Assembly (NCBI RefSeq): GCF_000002995.4
Contig: NW_025062479.1
Span: 16,178,721 to 16,242,720 of the forward strand
DNA: 64,000 bases
Direction of reading: 5' to 3'
Origin: Brugia malayi
Lineage: Eukaryota; Nematoda; Chromadorea; Rhabditida; Onchocercidae
In this document: piece by piece, positions 33,038-46,845 of the stretch
Numbering within the stretch: position 1 is the first letter of the stretch
How the letters are laid out: each line of letters begins with the position of its first letter
Position numbers and translations under genes: made by a program
The notes under the pieces: model-generated
The model's input: the letters and a program-made list of their open reading frames with translations, nothing else
Told to the model about the DNA's origin: nothing
Database searches by the model: none

Positions 33038-33684
33038 ATTTTATGACTTCAGCACTATTTGTCAGTACTTCTTTTTATAAACACTTTTCTTCATTGGTTT
33101 TATATTAAGTGGGCATATTATGTCAAAGAAACCCCAACAGAAATCGAATTCGTTCCAAGAAATTATAACTACATGAAAACTTGAGGTTATTATCTTATAA
33201 TAATCTATGTCAATATATATTTATTAGTAACAGCAATATCTACTTGGTTGAAATCCGTTATGAATGATGAAACTGGAACAATATATCAACTTCAATATCA
33301 AAGTGGTCAAGTATTTCAGGCAAAAAACAGCAAATGCAAGCTTATAATCCATGCTCAGACAAGGAAGGAATTAATATATTTGTATGAACTTGAGAAAATA
33401 ATAAGCATGAAAACATCTGCAAACAATAACGAAACCACCGAGACCTCCCAGAACACCTGAACCATACCTCCTACCTTAGCTAACATATCACGAGAGAGCG
33501 ACCGTTACCTACAATTTCAAGGTTTCGAATTAAAATGCGGCCGCAAAGTTTTAACGGACGTTCACCAACGACGTCCTCTGTTTTGATGTGTATTTTTTGG
33601 GTTTTATGGTTGGGATCGTCGTGTAATTAGAGGTCAGACATCTAAGGCAGAAAGATTTAAATTTTTATTTTAAATTTAAATAAT

Positions 33685-33900
33685 TCAGGAAGGCGACAAC
33701 TGTGCATTATATGCATATAAAATTGCTTCAGTTCTGCGCGAATCATTCTCGTCGTCTCTTATCATCATGTAAGTCTGCCAATCTTCATAATAGCTGAAAC
33801 AAAAAGGTATGTCAAGAAGTTGACCGATTGTGCTTTGGAAACAGCGCATCAATGGTTGGCGGTATTCGACAGCTGATTTATATCTGATTATTTGAGACAT
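33685..33900 (-). CDS. Possible small single-exon protein of 71 residues
   Basis: Uninterrupted frame with an ATG start, translation starting MSQIIRYKSAVEYRQPLMRC and ending ...ILYAYNAQLSPS. Amino-acid make-up is protein-like, with mixed charged and aromatic residues rather than the Lys/Asn/Phe-rich character of chance frames here. No domain, signal peptide or membrane segment is recognised and no acceptor is seen near the start. It lies alone between the unrecognised minus-strand gene and the aminopeptidase. It could be chance or the last exon of something larger. Confidence 0.3.
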   Translation of the reverse strand: MSQIIRYKSAVEYRQPLMRCFQSTIGQLLDIPFCFSYYEDWQTYMMIRDDENDSRRTEAILYAYNAQLSPS

Positions 33901-34291
33901 TTTTCAACAGGAAATTTTTTCAATGATAGTGTTAACAAGAATGGAAGCCAACATTATTCATAACACGTAATTTCTCTATTGCACGGATAATATCAGTTCT
34001 AAATGTTCAAAATCCTAATAATTTCGATGTGGCATAAATACAATTTAGTTTAATTGCTTGATGACAAATTATAAGCCTTCATTTATTAATTATTTTAGAT
34101 TTGATAAATGTTATAGTCAGAGTTCATTTCTTTGGAACGTTTCTTTTGAAATTTTTTTGGGACTTATTACTATATTCCATTAGCGAATCAGTGTGTCTAA
34201 CTGAAATGATTTTTGCCGTAAGGTTTTATGAAGAAGTGGTAATATTATATGTGTACAATATTGTAGCTCTACAAATTAGCCAATAGATTAA

Positions 34292-37200
34292 ATGCTGTTG
34301 TTAGCCAAGCAAAATCATACACAATCTTTTACAGCATCAATTAAAATAATATCAAGAAAAGAGATGTCTTGCGTTGCACCGGCGAAGTTTGAGCGTTTAC
34401 CAGAATTAGCTAAACCAACCCATTATACTCTAACCCTGTCACCAGACTTTAAAAATTTCACTTTTCGTGGACAAGAAACGACTGATATCGAGGTTAGTTT
34501 TATTGTTAATAAGATTTTGATAATTATTACTTGAAAACGTTTCTCCTTTGACTTCTCAAATTGTCTTTCTTGAAAAGTTCAGTTTACATATGTATATAAT
34601 TCTCCGGCATTTATTGAAGAATATTTAGAATGAAGTTTTAATATGTTCATTTGACAATAATTGCGTTCAATAAATTTACCACATTAAAAAGAAGCATGGA
34701 TGGATTCTATCTAGTTGAAGTTTTTTTATCTGTTATAGATTTTGAAAGGCACGGATCATTTGAAGTTACATTCAGGTGAAATTGATATCAAAAAGGCTCA
34801 GCTTACACTAAGTGATGGATCAGGTAAATTTTTTTGGCTTGACTTTTAACAGAAGTGTTGAATTGAAGTTTGTTATCTATGTTGTATGCATGTACACACA
34901 TACAAATACATACCAGTTGCTTAGAATGATGAAGCATAAAAAAAGAGAAACTATTAATTTTGAATACCGTATCTCCCCACAATTCTGAATTTTTTGGCAA
35001 TTACAGTAGTTTTACTAATTGATTGGTTAATTACTTTTTCCTTGAGGGCCTAAGTCTGTTTGTGCACACTCTACTTTCAGTACTGCAAGATCTCGATATA
35101 GAATACCATAGGAAATGGACAACTGTAACGCTGAAATTGCCCAAGCATATTTCTCCTCAAAAAGCAAAAATTTCATTGGATTTTGTGGGTGAACTGAATG
35201 AGAAAATGCGAGGCTTCTATCGATCACCCTACAAAGATGTCGATGGGAAGGAATGTTATTTAGCCGCTACACAATTTGAAGTTAGCATTCTTCAACTGCA
35301 TACTGAATAGTCCAGTATCTTCTACCTGTAGCCTTTCCTCAAATTTCGAGAGCCGCGACGCGGCAAAAATAAAAGTTCTACACATTAGTTTTTGGCTACA
35401 GTGTTGTTATCTTCTGAGTCGTTTTGTCAAGCTTGCTTAAATCATGGTTTCAGAGCACATTTGCTAGGCTTGCATTTCCTTGCTGGGATGAGCCTATCTA
35501 CAAAGCAAAGTTCGATGTTACACTTATAGTGGATGAAGGGCTTACAGCACTTTCGAATATGGTGACCACTTTTACTTCCATTTTTATTTGTGTATATGCT
35601 TCAAAACTATTTGAAAGATATTTAAATATTGAGGTATATATATAAATTTATTCCGTAATTTGGTAAAATCTAAGCTACCTTAGTCTTAAGTTAAATTTGA
35701 GAGACTACAATGTCATCGTTCTCCACATTTCATTTTTGTGATTTAAAAGAAGTGAGATAATTAATGATGATGGAATTGGTATAGCTGCACTTGCATACCA
35801 CTGTAAATTGGTTCATATCTGTAGTTTGCAGAACCTTAAATATCATCCTCTCGATTTTGAATATTCAACGAAATTTGTGACAGTTCGACTTAGCTTTGTT
35901 CATGTAATTTACATTTATAACAACTGCAGAATATGATAAGCGAAACAAAGGTCAACGATAAGAAGGTAGTGAAGTTTGCAACCACGCCACCAATGTCAAC
36001 ATATCTTGTTGCATTTGCTGTTGGTCAATTGGAATATATCGAGGTGGGTAACGCTTATAATTTTTCTAAATTTTTTTTTCAGAATGTTGAAGTTGTGCAC
36101 AAAACTGTTCATTAACAGTTGGACTCATCTGATTTTAATGACCATATTGATTTTCAGTTTTATAGCAGCTTGTTATTTGAATATTTATTTTGATGACAAT
36201 GATTTCTCAATAAAACCGGCAGGAACAAAATCAAGTCGCTTATTCCAGTTGTTGATAAAATCTTTTTCTATAGGGTAAAACAAACAGAAATTGCACAGTA
36301 CGATTATATACTTCGCCCGGTAAAAAGAACCAGGGAAAATTTTCACTGGAAGTTGGAATAAAAGCGCTTGATTGGTATAGTAAATGGTTTGGTATCGACT
36401 ATCCGTTACCTAAATGTGACCTCATAGCCATTCCTGATTTCAGCATGGGTAATAATCTTGCATTTTACATTAATTCGAAGTCGATTTGGACGACCATAAA
36501 TTAATTGTAGCTGAATGATCAATTGTCCATCGAATTATTCGACTGAAATTTATTCATCAACTATACAAACTCAGACTCGTTAATGATGTTTAATTTTGGT
36601 TAAACTTTAAGGTTTTTTAAGTTCTTTAGTTTCTTACATATGTTTTTAGGTGCCATGGAAAACTGGGGATTGGTAACATATCGCGAAGTAGCATTACTAG
36701 TTGATCCAACCAAATCTTCTACACGACAAAAATCTCGTATCGCACTTGTTGTCGCTCACGAACTTGCTCATTTCTGGTTTGGTGATCTTGTTACAATGGT
36801 TGGTGTTTCAAACTAATTGTTACAGTGTTATTTAAGTCTCAATTAGAAGTCTGAATTTATGTGACATCTTCGCTTTTCTGTTGGAGCCGTATTGATCAGG
36901 TAATTTGGTCAGTCTTTAATTTTTTATTTAACAGAAATGGTGGACCGATCTGTGGTTAAAAGAAGGCTTCGCTTCGTTTATGGAATATGTATTTGTTGGT
37001 GCAAATTATCCGGATTTTAAAATATGGCTACATTTTGTTAATGATGAACTCGCATCAGGTTTTGACTTAGATGCTTTACGAAGTTCTCATCCTATCGAGG
37101 TTTGTCCCTTTGACCATTTTATTTACTTTTTTTCATGTTTTGTCTTTCATGTTTAGGAGAAATAAAAGAATCTAGATGTATTCCAAGGCAAAATAGCAAC

Positions 37201-40200
37201 TCAGTTGCATCTCAAGGCAACAATAAATCGTTTTGATGTTCGCTTTTATGTATTTGTATGCATTATTAAATATTGGAAATTTGGTAAAACAACAAGTGGA
37301 ATCCAACAGACAATTATTTTTCCAAAAAAAAAAAAGCTGTATAAATGAGGAGACAGTTGTAAAGTTCTTGCAATTCTATAGAGAATGTGTTTGTCAAACA
37401 GACAAATACTTTATGGTAATCTATAAAAATACACTTAGCTTTTCAGATTGAAATAGATAATCCTAATGAATTGGATGAAATCTATGATAACATAACGTAT
37501 GCGAAGTCAAATTCAATCAATCGAATGTTGTGCAATTATTTAGGTGAGGAGACATTTCAAAAAGCATTGCGGATATATCTGAAGAGGTTCCAGTACAACA
37601 ATGCAGTTACTGCTGATTTGTGGAAAGCGCTAAGTGAAGCTTCCGGTCAGGTAAACTCCATGATTTTCTTTTTGTGTTTATTTCCTTTTTATTCTTGATC
37701 CTAATCAAATAAACAACTGCCTTTTTTGATATAGAGAGTCTGAATAAACGAATATAGCATATCATAAAATAAACGAAGTGAAATTTTCTATTTTTACCAC
37801 ATCTATCGGATTTTTATTTCAGGTGACCTTGTCTTAATAGGCTTGTGAATTTTGAGCAGCAAATTTCGAGTATATGAAATCTTTATTAGAACATTCTTAG
37901 TGTTCTAAAATTCAGGACATCGAAACACTGATGTCAACATGGACAAAACAGATGGGGTATCCTCTTGTTAGTGTTAGTCAAAAAATTGATGGAAGGAACA
38001 GAATCCTAAGGATGAATCAAAAAAGATTTCTCGCTGATGGTACCACCGATGAGAAGAATTCGTTATGGCAGGTTGGTCTAATTGTTTTTTAATACTTTCA
38101 TCTTATACCATTTTGTTATTTGCATACTATCTAGTATTTAGTTTATGCATGTAAACTACTTTCGTTGATGGATTAATGTCATTAATCCCATTCATTACTT
38201 CCATGATATTCATTACTTCCATCAATCAAAACATAAAAATACGAGAAATTAAAGATGTGTTTCCAGAAATAATCAAAGATATATTTCTAAAAAAACAATT
38301 ATAAATAACTGAATCTTCATATATTTGCAAGAGTGATCTATGATAAAATTCCAAGACATTGTGAAAACCACTGTATCTACAGATTCCAATCACGATTTCC
38401 GTATCATCTGAGCCAGAAAGCATAAAAGAAAGAGTTCTGCTGAAAGGATTTCAGCAAGATGTTACGGTTAATGATGTAGATCCTAAGGACTGGATAAAGG
38501 TGCGGTTCATGTAAAAATTAGATTAAAAAGGTTTCAACATCTTTTTTTCATTCAGTATTGGTATGTTTTGAAATATTCACTCATCAGTGTCGTGTAGAAC
38601 TTTTTAAGATTGCCGGACTACTTTTCGAAGTTGGAGTAGCATGAGCAGATAGGTTGAATTAATGTGTGTTAATGAAAGTCTCTTTTATTATGATGTTTTG
38701 TTAAAGAAAATATGTTATAGTTGAATGTCGGGACTACAGGTTTTTATCGTGTTTTGTATTCACATGATATGCTACATGCGCTTTTACCTGATTTTGCAAC
38801 CAAAAAGATTCCTGTACTTGACCGATTTGGTATTGCAAATGATATGTTTGCACTGGTATTTTTTTTTTTTCTTGCCTGGTAAAGTTGTCTTTCTGTGTAT
38901 GTTTAATCTTACATCAGTTCGCTTAACTTTTAAAAAAAAGAGATCATTTGTAGTGTAGGGATCAAAAGGAAGAGTTTTCAGGTTAAATCTGGGCGAGAAT
39001 CAGCAAAACAATTTTTATCACTGCTTAAATCATCCTCAAATGAAGATGACTACACAGTGTGGAGTTCTCTTGATTCAGGTAAGATTTCTCTGGAAACCGA
39101 TTCATTTCGTACTATTTTGTTGTAGAAATGATGTTTTTTAAGGTTATAGAATTATTTTTTAATCTAAAATTAATCTTGCTAATGAACTGTTCAATTTCTT
39201 TTCCAAACTTGTTTCATTCATTTCCTGCGAATTTGTAACTGTAAAAAGAAGTTGCAGGTATTTCTGAGCTGTCGAATGTATTGTCCCATTATGATCCCGT
39301 TATCCGTTCGAAATTTAATAAATTTATTATTAAAATTTTGACACCAGTGGCAGATCGACTTGGCTGGGAAGCTAAACCGAATGAAGGTGCGTTGAAAAAA
39401 TTTCCATTTTTCAACAAAAAAAAGCAGAAGTGTTTTGGCATTCAAAAGGGATTGCATTTTTATTAAGAGAATTATTCTTGCATATTAATTTTGCTTCTGG
39501 TCAAAAAAAAAAACGTCGAATTTCCTAGATCTCATGATACCTCTTCAGATTCTCAAATAGCTTTACTGCGAGCGCTAATTCTTGGTCGACTGGGTCGTTG
39601 TGATCATGAAGAAACTATTAAAACAGCTAGAGAGAAGTTTTTGGAACATATTAGAAATAAAACTGAACTTCATCCAGACTTACGACTTACGGTACATTTA
39701 TAAACAAGATTTTTCAAACAGTAAAATTAACACTCATTTTTTAGAACAGAAATTTTCAATAATTCGACGTCAAATATTTAATTTTTTGCAGATATACGGG
39801 ATGATGGGAAGGCATTACGGAAAAGAGGGATTTCAACAATTAAAAGAAGTTAGCTTTTGCTTTTAAATTGAGGAAGATTTTTCGCTTGTGATATTTGATA
39901 TTATGCTTTTGTAATCCATTAATGGTGTCTGAATTTCAAAAATGGGAAGCGATAATTTGAAGTGCAAACCTCATTTCCCATACTAACACCAAAGTTTTTG
40001 TATAGGATATACATTACTAATAAAAAAGAATCATTATAACGCATTTACATCTGAATAGTGTAGTTCGTAGTGATTCACTGTTTCAGTACAGAACGATAAC
40101 TGAACGCCTAATTGATATTATATGCCACTAAGTTTTGAAATACAACATTGTCTTGATTTTCTTGACGGATCTGTTATGATAGTCTTGCAGATTTACGAAA

Positions 40201-41209
40201 CTGCAGGTTTCGGTGAAATAGAACGAAATTGCATTGTAGCAATGCCACAAACATCTGATACGGACTTGTTGAAGGAAGTTTTCGAATACTGCATTCAAAA
40301 TGTAATGCTTCTCAATCATTCTGAATTATCAGTCATCTTGATTTATTGTAATTATGACTTCCACAAAGTTAAGTGCTATCAGTAGTATTCTTTGAAATAG
40401 AGCGAAAACTCTGAAGTTTGGAGTTTTTATGAAACTTTTTTTTTGCTTAGCTAGTGGCTTTGATATTTTATATCCCTTTATCACAAAGATGTTACTTTAA
40501 AGTTTGTCGTCTGCAAATAATATTTCAGGGCAAGATTCGTTCGCAGGACATCATTTATCTTTTCTATGGTGCGTGTGTGAATAAATCCGGACAAGATTTT
40601 GCGTGGAAATATTTCAAGGTGAATACCTCTGATTTTAAAAACGTTACAATTCTTGATACCTTTTAAGACTTAGATCATTTCAAAAGTTTTTTGATCAGAT
40701 TTAGAGAAAAATAATGGTAATCATTGCGAATATTACACTTTTTGATATATTTCAGGACTCTACCAAATTGCTGCTTCAAAAATTTGGTGGCGCAAACAGT
40801 TCGCTTTTTCAGCATTGTTTCAGAACTAGTGCTGATTGTCACTGCTCCAGCGTAATGGTCAAAGAAGTTGAGGTAGCTAATCTTTAATTACTCAAAACGA
40901 TATATAATTCTATAGTAGAATTGGTAGTTTAGAATTCCGTAAAAACTGCTTGCATTTTACGTGTGTAATTTACTATTGTTCTTTGAAACGCCAACTTATT
41001 GGAATTCGATTGTGCCTAACCATGAGCTGAAATGAGTTTAGTTCCTTTTTCTAATTCAGGACTTTGTTTGCTCGTATTTGGGAGCAGATGAAGCTCGAAC
41101 TATTAATCGTACCACGAAACAGATCATCGAATCAGTACATTTGAATGAGCAGCTTTTGAAGCGAAACGCGGATGTCATCAGTGAATATCTTGCTGCCGCC
41201 GATTTCTAG
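34292..41209 (+). CDS. pam-1: Puromycin-sensitive-type M1 zinc aminopeptidase
   Basis: A cytosolic exopeptidase that trims N-terminal residues; the C. elegans orthologue acts in meiosis exit and embryo polarity. Twenty or so exons include 34292-34492, 34739-34823, 35081-35280, 35454-35561, 35930-36043, ~36274-36448, 36650-36798, 36935-37099, 37447-37650, 37916-38071, 38383-38499, 38721-38855, 38982-39078 and 39258-~39390, ending ...EYLAAADF at 41207-41209. Total is about 900 residues, the family length. Landmarks are [25 protein letters not shown] (substrate N-terminus recognition), [14 protein letters not shown] (HEXXH zinc site), [13 protein letters not shown] (third zinc ligand Glu), and the catalytic Tyr in [10 protein letters not shown]. 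The ERAP1-like C-terminal domain follows with [11 protein letters not shown]. No signal peptide, which fits a cytosolic enzyme. The second Met at 34364 ([15 protein letters not shown]) is an equally good start. Position after HELAH is Phe where most family members have Gln. Confidence 0.93.
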
Positions 41210-41868
41210 TTCATCCGCACTCGGAGATCGAACTCCGGTTAATTTAAATTCTTTTTTCGAGTTGATTGACACTGCTATTTTCGGAATTTTAAATTTTAAA
41301 TTTGGAAGAAGAATTTATAAAAGTGACTCTAGGATGAAGCAGCTTGCACAAAGAATGCAGTGAATTTCAACTACATTTTTCCATTTCTTTGGAATATTCC
41401 TCAACTTTTTTTGTTTTTTTCATTTTTGGTGTACTCTGTTGAGCAAAATTTCTATATTTTTTAAGTTATATATTCGTTTAAAAATCTGCTTGGTTTTTGT
41501 GACTTCCAATTAGGAAACACTGATCACTTCCCGTCTCAAATTTATATCATCATATTTGTTAACTTTTTCAGATTTTTGAAGATTTTATTGAAATAAGCCT
41601 ATCCAAAAGCTTTTAAAGAATCGTTGTTGAGTTGAATTTCTCGTTTTATTTGCTAATTAACATTTTTTCATGCTTTGTTTAATGAACTTTGGTGTTTATT
41701 TCAATTTGTAACTTCCTGGGTTTTGTTATAGAGTTTTTTGGGCTTTGTTATTCGAACATAAAGAGATTTATCGAATACTCGCTTAGCTATATAACAAACG
41801 AACAAGGAAATGATATACATTTGACAACTTATTTACAAAAAATGATCACATTTGATCATCATGCCTTA

Positions 41869-43731
41869 TTAATAGCTGAGGAATGTTCTGGTTGTTGACA
41901 TATATTCTGGCGGTAATGGTGTTATCGACTGTGATGCTGTATTACTGCCTGGTCGCGGTGGATGTTCGAAGACATTTTGAAAAACCGGAATCGTGGGATA
42001 TGAAGTTGTTTGACTGCCGGGATGTTTTGCCATATTCTGGAACGAAAACTATTTGTAAGAGCTACAAAAAAAATTTTTTTTGCTTCCTTGTAATTTGCAT
42101 AGCGAAATGATCAAATTAACTAAATGTGGAGTGCTTGCTAAAATTGTATTAGGCAGTCTAGTAGTAGCTTTTTCTATCTTACAATTTTGGATTAAAGCTA
42201 CAAATTGTAAAATGTAGTGCAAAATGTAAAGTGCTACCTCCGGTTTCTTCATACCCATAAATGATCGCCATGATAATGGACTTGAGTGTTTGAGTTTTGC
42301 TTCGTTTACATAACTGCGCCCGCTTTTCGTCAAAAATATGTAACTCATTACCATAACACCAGCCAATAAGCCAAACATCAGAAACATGCATGCTAATCCG
42401 GCAAGATAGAACGAATAACCATATTCCTTCTGAAATGAAGTTTTGTCTGAATTTTTTCCAATTTTTTGCTCATCATGCTAGATGTTTCTTTACTAGCTTA
42501 GTTATGGGTGAGAAGTTTCAACTAAATGTTGTCGAAACGAGTGAATATCTAGATCTTGAAGTCAATAGAATCATTTTGATACATAGTTTTTCTAAATTAT
42601 GGGAGTATTAGCTAATCATAGGTTTTCTCTTTAGTTGCAAAATGAAGCACAGTTAGAAATTTCGACGATTTATGTGAATAAAGGCAATAATCATATTTAA
42701 TACTAAGATATTAATTTAATTACATCTCTGAAAATTAGATGATTACCTTGAATGTATTTTTGATACCAATCAGGAAACGAGATTCCAACATTTCAGCGTT
42801 AATCATAAAAACAGCCAATCCCACTGATGAGAACAGGACTGAAGATAATGGTTTGTTAATTAACTACTAATTAATTTGTTGCAGTTAGTTCAACGCTTAA
42901 TACAAGAAATCAATAGATGCTGAATATTTTGAGATCCAATCTGTAAAATGGATGTTTTTTGATTTCCATTGCAACAAATACTGTCCATAATTTTAACACA
43001 ATCCATCTTTTAAGTGGAAAAGAACAGTTATTAACTTACAAGATAAAAAGCTAAACAGGATGAAAATGATTGTAAGCAATCGAACTTTGCTGGCTCGATA
43101 TACGCCAAGTACGAGAAATCCTGCAGCAATGAGTCCAAATGCTAAGGCAAACAATAGTAAAACCAGAACTGCATAATGCCAACCTGAAAACATACGTAAA
43201 TTTTGAAAAGCTCTTTGTAAATTGTCCAAAAATTGGTATTAATCAGAATGTAGAAGTCAAATACAAGTACAAAATTGAAGATAAGAGAAGGTTTTTTGAT
43301 TGAAATGTTTTAAAAATTAAATTTACCGAAGAAATATGGTGTCTTGATGAGTTTTTTACGGCAATCACCGATTAAAAGGAATCGACAAACATCAACTTTT
43401 TCATAATAATTAATCAAATTATCACTAAAAATGTACCAACAAGGTACACCACCGGGGCAATACATCCACAAACCGCTTTGCATATATCGATGAGCGTCTG
43501 TATCTTCTGCTACCTTAAATTTTTCGCATTTTAAATTCGCCACTTATCATGCATTTCCAAAAAGAGCTAAAAATTGAAAATATTTGTGATAAGAATAATT
43601 TGAAAAAAAAATTTTGAAATTACCTGCCATGCTGGAGTCAATAAAGCAATAAACATAAACAGATTGCCAATACATAAGGGGACAAAGGCCATAGCCTGAA
43701 CTTTCAGCAATGGATTCGACCAATCCAACAT
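41869..43731 (-). CDS. Clc-like (claudin-like) four-span membrane protein, paralogue 1
   Basis: A nematode-type Clc-like protein (claudin/PMP22-related fold), expected at the plasma membrane in cell contacts or as a channel-like subunit. Exons (minus) are 43731-43624, 43513-43327, 43183-43040, 42838-42747, 42429-42238 and 42036-41869: 891 bases, 296 residues, all phases joining. Membrane segments are AMAFVPLCIGNLFMFIALL, YAVLVLLLFALAFGLIAAGF, a segment spanning exons 3-4 (TIIFILFSFLS, then FLFSSVGLAVFMI) and LAGLACMFLMFGLLAGVMVM. The first loop carries the claudin-type GLWMYC...C pattern. The cytoplasmic tail is Pro/Ser/Thr-rich and ends PPEYMSTTRTFLSY. Start MLDWSNPLLK fits the family. Head-to-tail with a paralogue 3.1 kb upstream. 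Confidence 0.88.
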
Positions 43732-46700
43732 CGTTTTTGAAGAAGCAAAATTTTTCAGGTTTTTTTTTTCACTATTTTTTAGATGTTATTGATAATATTT
43801 TGTTGTTCTGTAGGATCATTTTATGATAATGCTAAATCCTAAAGAAATGAAAACATCAGAAAATTGAAAGTGAGGCATTATTTATGCATTTTAGGATTAA
43901 ATTGCAGTATAGGACAGGATATCAAGAAGGGGTCATTCAAATTTCTGATTTTATTTAAAAAGAACTTCCAGAATAAACATCTACTGAAATGAGTAAGTGG
44001 AACTTCTTTATAAATAAAATGAATTTAATAGTTGCTGAAATCTAAATAAAGCAATTCATAGATGATGGAAAGGAAATTACTCTAATTGTTATAAAAGCTA
44101 TCAATGAGGTGTGGTAATGAAAAGAGTAAAAAGATCAGTGAGGATAAGCTCTCAACAAGTAAAGTAAACCTGTTCAAACAAGGAAAAATGTAATAGTGAA
44201 TTTTTAACAGTAAAAAATTTTAATAATATCTAAATTTAAACTAACAAGAAAAAAGTTTTTCACACTTAAAATACTTATGGTATTTAAAGAATATTTCAAA
44301 AATTTCCTTCATTAATGTTGAGAAAAATTAATTAGATTAAAAGATGATCTAATGTATTAACTATTGATTACCTTGATGTAAACTAATCACATTTTCATTA
44401 CATTACAATGATATCAATTTCTTCCTCATTCTTCATCTTTGACGATAGCCGAAGGATGATTTCATTCATTTCAAAATGGAATATGTTATCCATAATTGAT
44501 AGATAATCAAGGTTAAATAATACATTACATCCGTTGATCAATAAATGCCGCTATTGCAACGCTGATTCCTTTCCGGATATTTCTAATGAATCAGTGTGGA
44601 TGGGAATAGATTGAAATGGATTTTAAGTTTATATAGAATAATTTTAAAGTTTGCTTCTATTGAAAAATGTGGAGAAAAAAACATAGTTGAAGTTCTTTAG
44701 TTTATTAAATATGATAATAAAATCCTAACTTAGAGAAATTTTATTGAATTTTGGCAAAATTAAAACGAAAATTCAATAAAAACTGATGTTGAAAAATTGT
44801 AAATCAAAAAATCAAATTATTGTTTCGAACTAGTGAATCTCGATTTCCAAAAAAAAGTAGCTCAAAAACAGTTCAATGCTATTCATTCTTAACAACTTTC
44901 GAAAATTATTTATAATTTCTTGCAATGATTAATGAAACATAAAACTTGAAAGAGCAAAGCATTCTGCTGATTTTTCTTTTCCTGAACAAGTAATAGTAGT
45001 AATCGTCTGCGATGTCCTTTTTTTAGACGGATGGAACAGTTAACTTTCAAAAACTAGGGATTTGCTAACCAAAAATTTCAAGAAATAGATCAGAGTTGAA
45101 CTCTACTGAACAACGAATTAGGAAGGTAAAAGTTTATGTTGTTTCCAATTTAAATGTGATACGAGGGAAATATGAAAGAGTTTTAAGTGTAAACAAAAAA
45201 AAAAAAACTAGATTCTTCAATAATGGAAAAAGGAAAAATGCAATAAAAGAAATCAAAAATTTTAGTCAAATGATGAAAAGACAGATATCTCCTTGGCAAC
45301 AGACATTTAAAAAAAAAAATAAATGTTAGCCTTGGCCTAGCGAATTATTGGACAGACACGAAATGAAAGAAACATAAACATATGATATGCCAGACAGGTT
45401 AGTAGAAAATGAAATTCATTTCGGTGGGTGTGTGTGTGTCTGTGTTATGTATGTGTGACAAAAACAATGTCATGCATTCTGAAGGTATTGACAGGTTCAA
45501 TTGCTTAACTTCATTTCAGAAATAGTCAAAGGAACAAAGATTACGCCATGCTGTGAGCCACAGTAATGCAATAATGAATAAAAATATCAATAATATTAGG
45601 GTAACTAATTTGTTTATCAAATTTAAAACTAAGTTCACTTCCTCTAACAGTTAAAACATTAAGAAAAAAAAAAACTTAAAGTGAGAAATGAATAACGATT
45701 AAGGTTTTTGATTGAAAAATAAATTTTCAACATGTTTTTAGAAGGTATAATTTAGGATTTACGTTTGTGATTGAAGCTACAGAACTGACTAATTAAGCTA
45801 TGCTAACTATAACCAAAAAAAAAAAAAAAAAAGAATTGACAGTTATGTGGGCTATTAATTTATTCAGAAATTATTTGAAAATTCATTCCATGTAGTAAAT
45901 TATTCAAGGTAAATTTTTAGATAGTCTACTACAACTATCAAATTACAATCATATTCTTTACTTGGTGAATATTGGTAGAAGAATAAGAGAAGCAAAAATA
46001 GTTTCTGGGACATTAAGTTAGGAAAATTAACTGAAGTGAGAGAAGAAAGAAAGTGATGAGATTAATAAGTACTCAAAGCAAAGCAGCAAACAAAAAAAAA
46101 AGATTGTTACTTCAAAAATTCAAACTTAGAAATTTCAAAAACAAAAATCCGAAAGACAAAACATCAATAGTTCAATATTCTGTTTCAAAAAAAAGAACTG
46201 AGAAATTCATCAAGAAGAAGAAGTTATGATAGAAATCAACTCAGAATGACCAGTGACTGTCAAAATGACGACATTTGCTGCGAATGGTGTTAAAATGCGC
46301 GATCTAAAATACATGGATACAGACAAACAGAGAGATATTTCATTCTGAAATGCTACTTTCAATTGGTTGACAACATATAGTGTCATCCATTTGAGGAAGG
46401 AAATTTCATCCACAAAATTTGTTTGGTAGATTGATGCAATCGAGTGATCTCTCGTTCCTAGTTATATTTCAACCTCTATTAAAAATTTTCACAGCTTTTA
46501 TTTACATTGAATAAAATAAAATCAATACCAATTTCCATCCACTTTTTTCAATTTAAATTTATTTCATTCCTATAAATTTAACAGATTCAAGATGATTTTG
46601 AAACAGCTCGATAGCTATAAAATATGATTGAAACAGAGTTTGAATACAACTTGTCCTACAATTTTCAAAAAAGTTTTTATATTAAATCTGAACGAGTTTA

Positions 46701-46845
46701 ATAATTTATTAAGTATCGATTACTGAATTACAGGTCGATTCATATATTAAAGATAATTACTTCAGAAGCCAATATAAAATACATTTTTATCAGAACAAAA
46801 CCAAACAGTTAGCATACAAAATTCACTACAAAATTCATATGGCAG
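43732..46845. other. Region between the two Clc-like paralogues
   Basis: About 3.1 kb of very AT-rich DNA with many A and T runs and a short GT run near 45427-45439. No credible exon on either strand; the open frames here are Lys/Asn-rich chance frames. Confidence 0.5.

Noticed and set aside
33248..33460. 70-codon plus-strand frame between the unrecognised gene and the aminopeptidase
   Set aside because: It opens with a TTG rather than ATG, shows no domain, and no splice context supports it.
41883..42110. Plus-strand frame with a hydrophobic start (MFWLLTYILAVMVLSTVM) followed by charged sequence and a gtaaga-like donor
   Set aside because: The opposite strand carries the last exon of Clc-like paralogue 1 (42036-41869) in exact phase with the previous exons, so this frame is its antisense shadow.
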